This document shows positions 34,816 through 45,648 of a stretch of 64,000 nucleotides of DNA, in pieces. The position numbers were made by a program, and so were the translations under genes. The notes beneath the pieces were generated by a model, which was given only the letters and a program-made list of their open reading frames with translations, had not been told where the DNA came from and did no database searches. Location of the stretch: positions 1,736,001 to 1,800,000 of the forward strand of contig JAHRBC010000007.1 of NCBI GenBank assembly GCA_022702545.1, given 5' to 3'. Numbering within the stretch: position 1 is the first letter of the stretch; the number at the start of each line of letters is the position of its first letter. The DNA is from Phycomyces nitens (taxonomy: Eukaryota; Mucoromycota; Mucoromycetes; Mucorales; Phycomycetaceae).

Positions 34816-36989
34816 TCTTGCCCGTCCAACAAAGCAGTGTTGATGTGGACATGGAAGCAATTCAATTTGAAGAGGACATTGAATGTATATAGTATTTTAT
34901 TTTTTATACTCAATATACACTTTACTTATGCTTGGTTTTAATAGATGACAGTTACTCTAATGATGTACCATCATCCATGGAATATCCCGATGGGTTCTTA
35001 CCTCTTTCGGCCGAAGATTTTCTTTTTGGAACAGATGAGCTCATTGAAGAATATTCATCTGAGCATGAATCGTCTGATGAAGATGCTGAGGAAGAAGAGG
35101 CTGAGCAGAGTGAAGGTCAGCAATAAACAAAAATGTTGATAGTACCTTTGAATAAAGAAAGATATTAATATTTAATTATCATTAATACTCACAGAGAGTT
35201 CAGCCAATCTTCCTGAAGATCCATGGCATAGATTGATAGCCATCTTCCTTGTCATGTTCATTTCTTCTTTTGTTGTTGATGAGGGTGCCGTGATATTGAT
35301 CTCTTTCATTAATGCAATCCTTGAGCACTATGGGGAAAGCTTCAGACTCCCAACGAGTATTCCTGGTTTAAAGAAGATGACTGGATACAGTGCTATGACA
35401 AGTGGTGTGTCAACATTTGTTGCATGCAGTGATTGTCACACTCTGTATAAAAGCAATAGTGAAGTACCTACTTGTTGTACTGGAAAGAAACTTGGCCGCC
35501 AGAACAAATGTGGAAACAGTCTGTTTAAGTCTGGAATTAGTAATGGATTGACTGCAAAGCACACTTTTGTCTACAACTCGTTGAAAACAGCCTTGACAAA
35601 GCTTTTCAAGCGACCCAATTTTGAAACTGCCATCAACATGTGGAATCGTGGTCCAAAGGTTCCTGGCACCATGTTTGATGTATATGATGGAAAGATGTGG
35701 AAGGAGTTTGTGGATGAGGATGGCATGCAGTTTGTTGCCAGAGAGAGATTGTTGTTGTTGACTCTTAACATCGATTGGTTCCAGCCTTTTGATGGGGTAC
35801 CTTATTCTTGCAGTGTGATATATCTTACCATCAACAATTTGCCAAGAGACGAGCACAATAAGATGGAAAACGTGATTCTTGTTGGGCTCATGCCAGGTCC
35901 CAAAGAAGCAAGCACAGCCAAAATCAACAACTACCTGCGCCCCCTTGTTAATGAGCTCGAGGAGCTGTACACTGGTATCAGTATTGATACATACAGTCGT
36001 TCTGGTGCTTTGGTTCGTGCTGCTCTCCTGATGGTTGCATGCGACATACCTGCTGCAAGAAAGACCTGTGGCTTCACTTCCCACAACAGCAGAAATGCAT
36101 GTCATAAGTGCAATCGTCACTTTTTCCGTTTTGAAGGGACTTCGATCGTTGACTATTCTGGGTTCAACTCTTCAGAGTGGATTGGCCGTACAAAAGAGGA
36201 GAACCGCCAGCATGCCACCATGTGGAAAAATGCAAGAACTTTGGTGGAGAGAAAGCAGCTGGAAGTTGAGAATGGAGTGCGGTGGTCCGAGCTTCACAGA
36301 CTTGCCTATTTTGAACCAGTCAGGGCAACAATTGTGGACCCAATGCACAATCTTTTCCTTGGAACGGCCAAGCGCATGATGGAAAAGTGGATCCTGTGTA
36401 GTCATCTTGATGACAATGATCTTTGTGAGATGCAGGTTGAGGCAAACACTATCACATTGCCTTTGGAATATGCCAGCCTCACCATCAAAATTGCAAAGGG
36501 ATTTCCATTCATGAAGGCAGATGAATGGAAATCATGGTGCTTAATTTACTCGCCTGTTGTATTGAAGGGACGGCTAGAAGATGATCTGTTCGCCAACTGG
36601 ATCGAGTTTGTTGATGCCTGCCAGTTATTGACAAAACCAACAATAACTGAAGAAGAGATTGAGCTTGCTCATGGTAGTCTGGAGAGATTCTGCGGTGGTT
36701 GTGAAGAATTGTATGAGCATGACGTCCTGTCTCCAAACATGCACCTTCACCTCCATTTAAAAGAGACAATTAACAATTTCGGGCCCATTTATGGATATTG
36801 GCTGTTCAGCTTTGAACGATACAATGGACTTGTCAAAGGCTTCAACACCAATTGTAAAGCTGGTTTCGAAAAGACATACATGAATAAGTTCGTTCAAAGT
36901 GGTTCCAAAGGCGACTTTTACCAAGCTCATCTTGCCACCATCACTAGCCCAAGTCATCTTGCTCTGTTTAACAGACTGTCTCCTGCCAC
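34816..36989 (+). pseudogene. G transposase, exons 2-4, cut short by C
   Basis: Exons 34816-34884, 34945-35115 (acidic, EYSSEHESSDEDAEEEEAEQ) and 35195 onward. The exon 1 phase at 28499 fits exon 2. Exon 4 shows N-I-D-W-F-Q-P-F-D-G, A-C-D-I-P-A-A-R-K, D-P-M-H-N and F-E-R-Y-N-G, then reaches LFNRLSPAT and ends at the C terminus. Roughly the last 200 residues are missing. The catalytic core is complete but the C-terminal domain is lost. Confidence 0.85.
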
Positions 36990-37350
36990 CACTACAAAAA
37001 CTGGTCGATTTTACTAACCTGAAATGTGGGGTATATGTACATGAAATTTTATATTCTATATACATTATGAGGAGATTTCATCTGAATCCATATTCCAATG
37101 CCCCATATGGCGTTGATTAACATCCTCTGATTATATGGGTTGACGGAATCCCAACATTAGACAATTGCTAGTCAGCAAGCTGTGTAGAAACTAAATATAC
37201 ATTATAGCTACGCCTGATTCTCAATGAATACCCATTTATGTATGGTCTGTTATAAGGTGCGCATACAAACCCAATTGCCATGTATTGTCCACTGAGATTG
37301 GTCCTTTTTGTTATATTTAATATGCTTTTATTGGCTTTGTTTCTCTCAAA

Positions 37351-37429
37351 AGTGAGGGAATGGGTTATTCGACTGTATATAAAAGTGAGGGAATGGGTTG
37401 TTTTATAGTACAAAGTGAGGAAATGGGTT
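37351..37429 (+). repeat. Subterminal repeats of element C
   Basis: AGTGAGG-AATGGGTT occurs three times (37351-37366, 37384-37399, 37414-37429). Near the right end the inverted form CCACATTCCCTCAC is at 49189-49202. CACTA elements in plants carry such subterminal arrays as transposase or TnpA binding sites; that role here is inference. Confidence 0.6.
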
Positions 37430-37639
37430 CTTCATAAACAAGCCTCTTTGGTTTGTTTATTTTTCAATAACAATGAATTGTATAATTTTCAATATTTTTA
37501 TTTTATACGATTGATAGTTTTCTAAATACGCATTCTAATTTTATGGTATATTCTAGAATAATACGGCTATTGCATGTATGCTTCTCTCTGATCTCTACTA
37601 TCCATGGGATGCTCTTTCTATCAGCGGGTCAAAAACTTA

Positions 37640-37813
37640 CTTGAAAGGGTACTTGACTATGCAAGAATAAAGAAAACAAAATTAGTAAATAATCTGAATA
37701 GAGAGAGAATATTTCAAAGTGAAGTACTTACAGGTGCGACTAGAAACAAAGGGACATGGCACAAGCAATTATTTTGAATTATGAAAGGAGCGACAGTCTG
37801 GTATTTGCATTAT
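37640..37813 (-). other. Possible ORF3 exons of element C
   Basis: Exon-like blocks at 37732-37813 and about 37641-37656 are bounded by ACAG/ATAG and GTAAGTA signals on the minus strand. The join reads FVSSRT-F-KYPF, faintly like FVMIP-S-IKYST of the E ORF3 at the same joint. There is too little to define a gene. Confidence 0.25.
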
Positions 37814-38594
37814 CTATATGTGAATAAGGCTTGATTAGTTGGTGTATAAGTATTGGTAGAAACAAGATGAGATCTATTATAAGCTCACCAATATAGAGAT
37901 GTCTTTGCATGTTTTACAGATTGTTTAACTGAATGGACTAACCGTACTTTATAGATTAACTAGTAAATATAAGTGATTAGAGATCAAAAGTAAAACTAGG
38001 ATAAATAACCTTACCATTGTACTAGATCCGATGACTGTGAGGCAAAACAAAACCAAAAAAAGTTTTTCAATGACTAGATGAATATAAATATTAGTAAAGA
38101 TGAGGTTATGCAAGAATATATTCATTTGTTAGTGAATGTGAGATTGAGCATGTCAAGTAAAAAGCAGGTGGCATTGATAGACTATAGGAAAATATATTAA
38201 GAGATGGTGAGTAAAAGTAAAGTATAGAGCAAAGTCACTTGGCTATTTGACGGCAGTAATTATTAAAGAGGTTTAAAAAATAAATAAATAAAAAGAAAAA
38301 AAATACTTTGTGATAAAGTGCCTTGACCCTGAAAATAAAATAGGCGGCCGGTCAAAATGATTTTCTTGAAGATATTGTTGCTTTGTTTTATGTCTGTGAA
38401 ACTATGTCTCACTGGGTTAAAAAAGATACTCCTTTGATTTATATAAAGTGCAAGATATTATGAAATATGATTAAATACTTTTACTCTATTGCTCTTTAGC
38501 CTCTTTCTTTAAAGTAAGTATAAACTGGCCAATATATGGTGCAATGTATATCAATATCTATAGACTTATTGATCCTTACATCTTTAATAGAACT

Positions 38595-41500
38595 ATGAAC
38601 ACCCGCATTCCTCCCCCTCCCCGTCAGCGTAACCCCAGACTCAATGCTGTTGCCCGTAGTGCATTGGCAGGTGGTATGAATACCACTCTTATCACAGAGC
38701 CCGAGTCAACCGGAACCATGATCTCTGGTAACCAAGACAACATGAACAAATTGGATTCTATCCATAAGCTGTTGTTGTCAACAAATGAAAAGGTCGATTC
38801 ATTGACAGCTGAAATCGAGACCATTTCGAAAAACATGGGTGTCATGGAGAATGGTATTTGTCTCTCAAACGAGACAAATGCCTATCTCAAAAAGAAAGTT
38901 GATGAGATTGTGCTTGCACAGGCAGAGGTAAAAGGTGTCATGGAAAAGGAGAATTTCTCTGCAGGTGCAGGCCTGGGAATCGATTTGTCTTCCTTGACAG
39001 AAAAGACTTTTGTCTCGGGTAAAAGACACCCAAAGATCTCAGTAAGTGTATCTTTAATTGTAGAGTTAATCATTGTCATACCTAATAAACGTTCAATAGA
39101 GTCTCATCAACGGGTATATCAAGAAGCCCAGGTTCACCAGTGTGGACCCTATCAAGATTGCAGAGAATTCTGCAAAGCCTGGGTGGTCATTGACCAGCAA
39201 CTTCAATGACAGTTACAATCATGCTTTGGCGATGACTCTCACATCCTACCTCAGAGATCAGAAGGATTCTAAAGCGGTTCCCACAAGCGACCTTGGTAGG
39301 ATGGTGAAGAACCACTTTCGGAACCAAGTGCGTGAATTCAGAGTCTCGCCCGACAAGGCAGCATCCCGCCAAAGATCAGCCCGAAGACGCAGCCGAAAGG
39401 CAACTGTAGGTTTAAATACCGAACAAGTGTTGGTTTTTTATTTATTTATTTGATATTCTAATATACCATTGATACCTAGCTTCTCAAACGCCGAATTGTA
39501 ACCTTCGGAAAGTATGGAGAAGAGATTACAAGACTGATGAATGGGCGGGACTGTACAAAAGTCATCAGGGACATCACCATGTCTGACGATGAGACGGATA
39601 CCGAGACTCACGTCAAGGCATTCCGACCAAGCTGGAGGAGCGATGAGGTATTACTATATATAACATGGTTATTGTACTGAGGATGGTTTATTGATTGATT
39701 TTTATAAAAACAAGCGCTGCTTGCTCTCCGAGGGCTCCCTGATTACCTCCCAACTACAGGCAGAAAGAAATATCTGGTTCTACTGCAAAGATCTAATTTT
39801 ACGATTTCGTAGTATCTATGGCTATAGGCTGTTATTGAGGTTCTACTGAGTTTATAAATTATTTTGACTACTGGTTACATTATTAGAGTTTTAATAGTTT
39901 GGTTCATCCATTGACTTTACTAATAATTGGATCTACATTTTAATAAGAGGATAGACATAATATAAATTATATTGGTAAATAGTTGCTATAGGTTGTAAAA
40001 GATATTTTAAGTTATTAGTGAGGATATAATATAGAAAATTTATTGATGTTAGGATAAAAGTATATGTTGATAAAACTGATGATGTGGGAACTAAAGAAGA
40101 ACTTCTTTATATACAACATTTTTTGTGGTGGATACATTTTTTGGGACAGCCACACACACATTTGTTGGATCTGTTGCCCTGGAGAGTGCAACGTACAGCT
40201 GACCATGAGAAAACACAGGATGCTCAAGGTAGACACCAACATGAGACAATGTCTGTCCTTGAGATTTGTTAATTGTCATGGCAAAGGCAGCCCGGACAGG
40301 AAATTGACGGCGTGAGAGCTTAAAGGGAAACTCGCCTTCATTAGTCGTCATATTGAATCTTGGGAGGAAGTATTCAATTCCATTATTGCCTTGATCCAAA
40401 CGTTTGATGCCAATGATGTTTGTTGTGAGTGTGGTTACAAATACTTTTGTGCCATTACATAGTCCAGCTTCTGGATCGACGTTGCGCATGATAAGAAGAG
40501 GCATACCAATTTTCAACTTGAGTATATGAGGTGGAATACCACTGCAAGTGAGGTAATTGAGGAACTCGACTGGGTATCTGGCATTGTCTGCATCCGGATC
40601 ATCAGAATCCATGACCGTGTCTAAAGAGCAATACTCTTTGGTGTCTCCAGGAAAGATCTCGATGGCAACATCATTGATTTGGGTGATCATGTTGTTGGTT
40701 GGTGCAAGGATGGCATTGTGGCTGTAGTAGTGGGGCTGCTGGTTGATTGAGGAAATTTGAGGATACACCTTATTAATAAGGGTTCCATAGCTTTCCAAGT
40801 CAATACACCACTGTGGAGGGAGCTCAAGAGTGTGCTCATGTTCTCCGTCACCATTTCCAATAGCCAATAACTTTGCAGCGAATTCAGCAGCAAGAGGACC
40901 ACTTTGAGAAACTCTCATGTTCTGGATCAAACGGAACACTTTTACAAATCTCCAGAAAGTAGCTCTGTTTAAGCACTCTCCTACAACCTGAGATCGTGTG
41001 CCTTTCTTCACAACAGGCAAGATTTGACAAAAGTCTCCGCCAAACACAAACACTTTTCCACCAAACGGAATTCTCTCATAGACAGGGTCTACTGCACCCA
41101 TAATGTCCCGAAGGCATCTGTCAACAGCCTCAAAGCTGTGTTTGTTGCACATTACGGCTTCGTCCCAGAGAAAGAGTTTGGCTTTTTGTAGAAGCCTTGC
41201 GTGGGAAGATCCAAGTGATATACCACAGGAGGAGTCATGGTTTGCATCTAATGGTATCTTGAACCTGCTGTGTGCTGTCCTTCCACCGGGCAATAGGATT
41301 GCGGCAATTCCAGAAGTAGCGACAGGGAGAGCGATTTCATCCTTGGATCGTACATAGTTCAAAAGTGCTTTGAACAGCAACGATTTTCCTGTCCCGCCTG
41401 GCCCATCAACAAAGAACAGTCTGCTCTGGGGTTCACTTTCGAAAAGATTCAGGGATGCAACAATTTGATCGTAAGCGATCTTTTGCTCTGTGTTGAACAT

Positions 41501-44500
41501 CCTCTGAACTACTTCAAGTGCCTGCCTTTCTTCTTTGGCGTCGTATCCTCTCTTTTCGGCCATTTCAAGTGCCTCAAGAATTGGAATATCTCCCATATCC
41601 GTAACAAATTCTTGCGGCATTGTTGGGTAATCCGAAAGGTTATGGCCAGTAACCTGGAGTCGAGACTGTATGTCCCCAAGAGCCCTTTTTAAGATCAACT
41701 CTTTCTGTTCCTCACTCAAGTCCATTGTTGTAGTTGGAAGAGTATTTAGAATCTCGAAAAAGTAGTCATCAGCCATATCATCTTTGTACTTTTCCCAAAG
41801 AAGAGAAGGATCAGATGGAGAACAGTTGGTCAGAATGTATGTGAACAATGCACGAATTATTGAGGCCGAAGGGGAGAGTTGTCTGGCTTCATCCATGCAC
41901 TTATCCCATTCATTGTCATCCGCCAAGAGCCCAAGAGCAAGAGCAGCTTGTTGGAAGGTTCCATACACAATTCCATCTACGGTCTTGATACTCGAAAAAC
42001 TTGTTGGTCCTCGTACTTTGAGCAGGAGCATCCGAAGACAAAACAACTCCATATTTGACGGACTGGCGGCATATATCCGAGATACAACATCTTTAAATGG
42101 AGGTCTGCTCCTTGCCTTCCATTTTCTGCTGGCAGCCATCCAAGTGTAATACTTTGGTATTTCATTGTACGCATATTGACGTGCATTTTCGTCGCAAGCA
42201 CAGAGTTGGAAAAACGCCAAGAGCTTTGTTCCTTGAGAGAGAGAGTCACGTGCAAGGCGAAGTTCTTCTGCAGACATGTCCTCCCGAAAATTGACGTATT
42301 GCTCATCAGGTAGATGGATACTGAGTCGTGATACCATTGGGTGGTGCATGTGAATAGGGACTGAAAATGTGCGCCACACAGCTTCACATGGGCCAATATA
42401 TCGAGCATTCTGGTACTCAGTAATCTCATCAATAGCAACTGGTTGATCTCGATGTCCAGAATCAACAGCAGAATTCTCGTTTGAAATTTCTACTTGTGCA
42501 CGATCAGAGCCTTTTGTAAGATACTTACACAGATACTTGATGGCACGGGTTGTGGAACAGATCTCAACATTGATATGGGCATCATACTTGTGACAGAGGT
42601 ATGGATTGTATGGGACAACATGTTGGTTTGTTACAACGAAATGTCCACGGCCAAAGATGTGAAACTGCCCATTGTTTCTTCGTCTGTAAAGTGGATATCC
42701 ACTTGAGCTTACCCTTGTCTCCTCGATGAATGCCTTTGGATAGCCCTTGGTACATATACCATTATGCATACATGGAGCATCAGGCTTGGCAGTACCGCAA
42801 GGACCATGTGTCATACTATTGACTACTGTATTGTACAACTTTGGGTGGGTGATTGGGTCAGGGAGCTCTGCACAAACAAAGTTGTCAAACTCTACAGGCG
42901 TGCGAGGACGTTCATCTGGCATCAGAATAAAAAGAAGGTGGACATGGGGAAGGCCTCTCTTCTGAAACTCAACTGTGCCAATGTAAGATGATACATCACC
43001 AAAGCATTTTGTATCAAGTATATGCTTTATCATCTCCTTCATCTTCAAGTTGAAAACACGGACGCAAATATCCGGTCTGTCTTGGGCTTTTTGACCATTG
43101 AGCTCTCTTGTAATTTCCGGCCATTGAGGGTTACAGGTGAATGTAACAAAGAGTGTCGGTACTCCACGGGATCTTATGATGGCAAGTCCATCTTGAAGCA
43201 TTTGCTTCATATACCGAGGTCCTCCGGTAAAAGTTGATGGCAAGACTACTGCTTTTCCGATTTGCCGAGGGTCCTCTATATTATCACCAATGCCCTTGTA
43301 CATCTCTGCTCTGAGACCATCTTGATTGAGTCGAAGGTACAAAAGTCGGCTTGTCTCTATGCGAACATAATTGTCAACTATGTACTGTTGAAATAATCTG
43401 CCATAGTGATGTAGGTAGCTGCCATCACGGATCATCAGAAAATAACAACAATGCTCAAGGATGGTGATGCGTACTGGTTGGTTATTGAGGTTTGTGATGG
43501 AAGGGTTGGAGGGAACAGATTCAAGATTCATGTGCCATCCATCGTCTCCAAAAGGGAACATGAGGACATAATGCAATGATATATATCCTGGATGCATTGA
43601 GCTAATGGATCATAATCCAGTTGTATGATCACTTATTAACACATCATGTGGAGATGCATTACCATCAACGTTCTCTTCAATAACCATCGCCGCTACTTCA
43701 GGCGAGCTCTGTATGTCATAGCGACGTCCGGCATCTCTTGCTGCTCTTATTATTACTTGCAGGCTACCGAATGGCTGGTTCCGAAACTGCTCAGCGACAG
43801 ACATCAAGGATTGAGCATATGGATTTACATGCTGGATGACGGACTGGATTGTCTCTACAGTCAAATGATTTAATCCAGAGAAAAGCGATGTCCGTCTCGC
43901 AAGCTGCTCATTCGTATCACTGAAATAGATCTGTGAAAATCCAGCTGAGGTTCCATTTTGAGCTCGAAGTGCTCCAACATTATGGTACATTGTACCATTT
44001 ACACGAAATGTTGATATGCCATTTCTTCCACTGGCCAAATTCTCGTCAACATTAGCCTTTATAGACACAAAAGCAAATGCATTGTTGAATGCTCTAATGT
44101 TGGTATGAAAATTCACACATTGCTCATTTCTTGCATCATGGTTGGTGACAAAATCCAAAAGCTCTTGTGGAGGTGCAATAGGTAATAGAAGTGTTATCTT
44201 TCCATTGGAGCAACACAATCCGAACCTCGGGTTTTGGATACTGCTTGATTTTAAGCGCTCATCCACCCACATGTGTGCATTGCAAAAGGGGCATCTGCTT
44301 TCCATACGTGGAAAAACATGTCTGCGATATAAGTTTCCTTCAGTTAAAGAAATGTTTGGTCCAATAATGTTCTCAGGGTTAAAAGGGATCATGCGAGCGA
44401 CTCTATACTGTGAAATTGTTGGAGTAATCTCATTGGTTGTATTTCTTGTTTGCTCAGTATTGAAAGGACATTCATGGTGGCTTGCTCTGGAATGAGTGTT

Positions 44501-45177
44501 TGAACCACAGCTTGGGCAATTACGACGTGCATTTCTTCTCGATCTTGGTACATTTTGAATATTAGAAAGAGTAGTATTCGATTCACTTTGTTCGTGATTA
44601 ACAACATTAACTGAAGTATTGCTGGTATTGTTTGGACAATTACGATGATTAGAGCATCTGTGTTCAAATGAGCCACAACTGGGGCAAGGTACAGTTTGGG
44701 GTTGTACATATGGAGAAATTGTATTCAGGGGACAATCACGGTGAGTTGTTCTCAGATGATTAGTAGATCCACATCTGCATGAGCGCATTGAAGAAGTAGC
44801 TTGAGGCATTTCAAAAAAGTATTATCGAGTGATTGCGTTTGTTTTAGAATGTAAGTAACAGATAAAAAAATTATATATCTCTCCCTGTGTTGTGTTGTGT
44901 TATACTATGTGACCTTTTTTTTATGGTGATGATGATAAGAATAAGATATTATACAGCACGTGATGAGTTAGGATGGGTTTATCACGTGACGGACTAATCT
45001 CATTCTATTTTAATAATATGATAGCTCCAAAAATTCCTTGACCTTGTTGACACGTTTGCAGCAAAGAACCTTCAAAAAAAGTCAAACAGCTTGCTCAAAC
45101 GTGTCAGAACAGTGAAGACAGTGTGTGCCCCAGCTGCGCAACCAGTCCCTTTGCCCGAATGGGCTATTAAAAATTAA
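38595..45177 (+). CDS. Accessory gene of C, four exons, Helitron in intron 3
   Basis: Exons 38595-39041, 39100-39405 (306 bases), 39480-39647 (168 bases) and 45025-45177 join in frame to 357 residues. Exon 1 has a coiled-coil-like stretch (LDSIHKLLLSTNEKVDSLTAEI). Exon 2 has AKPGW and NHALAM blocks and a basic end. Exon 3 has the acidic SDDETDTET and ends RPSWRSDE. Exon 4 reads LQKFLDLVDTFAAKN and ends PLPEWAIKN. The E gene is colinear throughout. Intron 3 is 5.4 kb here against 65 bases in E, because a Helitron sits in it; splicing across it may fail. An in-frame ATG at 38544 is also possible. Confidence 0.78.
39660..45010 (-). mobile_element. Helitron in intron 3 of the C accessory gene (borders approximate)
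   Basis: The Rep/helicase gene on the minus strand and about 5.3 kb of extra sequence lie between accessory exons 3 and 4. Helitrons usually insert between A and T, start TC and end CTRR after a hairpin. Several candidates fit loosely (for example A|TTAG near 39880 and 40015; hairpin CAAGC-GCT-GCTTG at 39711-39723), but none is decisive. Outer limits are set by the flanking exons. Confidence 0.75.
40091..44809 (-). pseudogene. Helitron Rep/helicase (RepHel), one in-frame stop
   Basis: This is a rolling-circle replication initiator fused to a PIF1-type helicase. N-terminal part (44809-43613, 399 residues): three C-x2-C-x4-H-x4/5-H-x2-C-like fingers, then the start of the Helitron-like N domain. 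Second part (43597-40091, 1168 residues) opens with MHPGYISLHYVLMFPFGDDG. It carries the two-His Rep motif PHVHLL, the KYLCKYLTKG Tyr motif, Walker A GPGGTGKS, Walker B LFLWDEA and a final LYVALSRATDP. The parts are in the same frame, separated by TGA at 43610-43612; CGA to TGA is the simplest cause. Otherwise intact, so it decayed recently or is read through. Confidence 0.88.
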
Positions 45178-45648
45178 AAAAACAAATTTACCCTAAAAGT
45201 TTTATATATGTTAAGCTATATGGATACATGCTTTATAATGAAATGAAATGTAAAAGAATGCAATTATAATTTACGGCATCTTTATATAAAAATCAATACA
45301 AATTGTATACATATACCATTTGAACATAATAAAGAAATGTTTGGATTTTATATTATGGATTTTAGACATTACATCATGTGAATTTGTATATGTTTATTCT
45401 AAAAACTTTTTAAAATACAAGTCACCACGGATAATTATCCAATCTTTTTTTAATGCGCCATGTTTACAAATATATGCATATTAAAGTTTTATAATATAAA
45501 TATACAAAATCAAAGAAGCAAATATTGATATTTTAATTTAAACATGGGTGTGTAATACACAAGATTATTTTATCCCAAGCAAACAAATATAAGGGCAATA
45601 GACAATATTTTAGTAAGGTATTTATTAATTTTATTTTATTTTTGTATT
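45178..45648. other. AT-rich region between convergent genes of C
   Basis: It lies between the stop of the accessory gene (45177) and that of the transposase (45649). It is presumably 3' UTR of both. No frame or structured element was recognised. Confidence 0.55.

Larger units (their letters stand above)
28118..36989 (+). mobile_element. CACTA-type element G, 5' portion only, interrupted by B and cut by C
   Basis: The left end CACTGCAAAAATGGTG lies at 28118, inside the H2 accessory exon. G sequence occupies 28118-28555 and 34812-36989, with B between. The transposase runs on the plus strand. Everything past 36989 is missing: at that point the C terminus starts, and what follows C is not G but F. 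The right terminus, accessory gene and ORF3 are not in the window. Confidence 0.85.

Noticed and set aside
39711..39723. Hairpin CAAGC-GCT-GCTTG as the Helitron 3' hairpin
   Set aside because: No CTRR at the right distance on the minus strand; border left open.
43610..43612. TGA recoded as an amino acid
   Set aside because: In-frame TGA occurs only in decayed copies at Arg positions, and intact relatives have Arg codons there; mutation is simpler.
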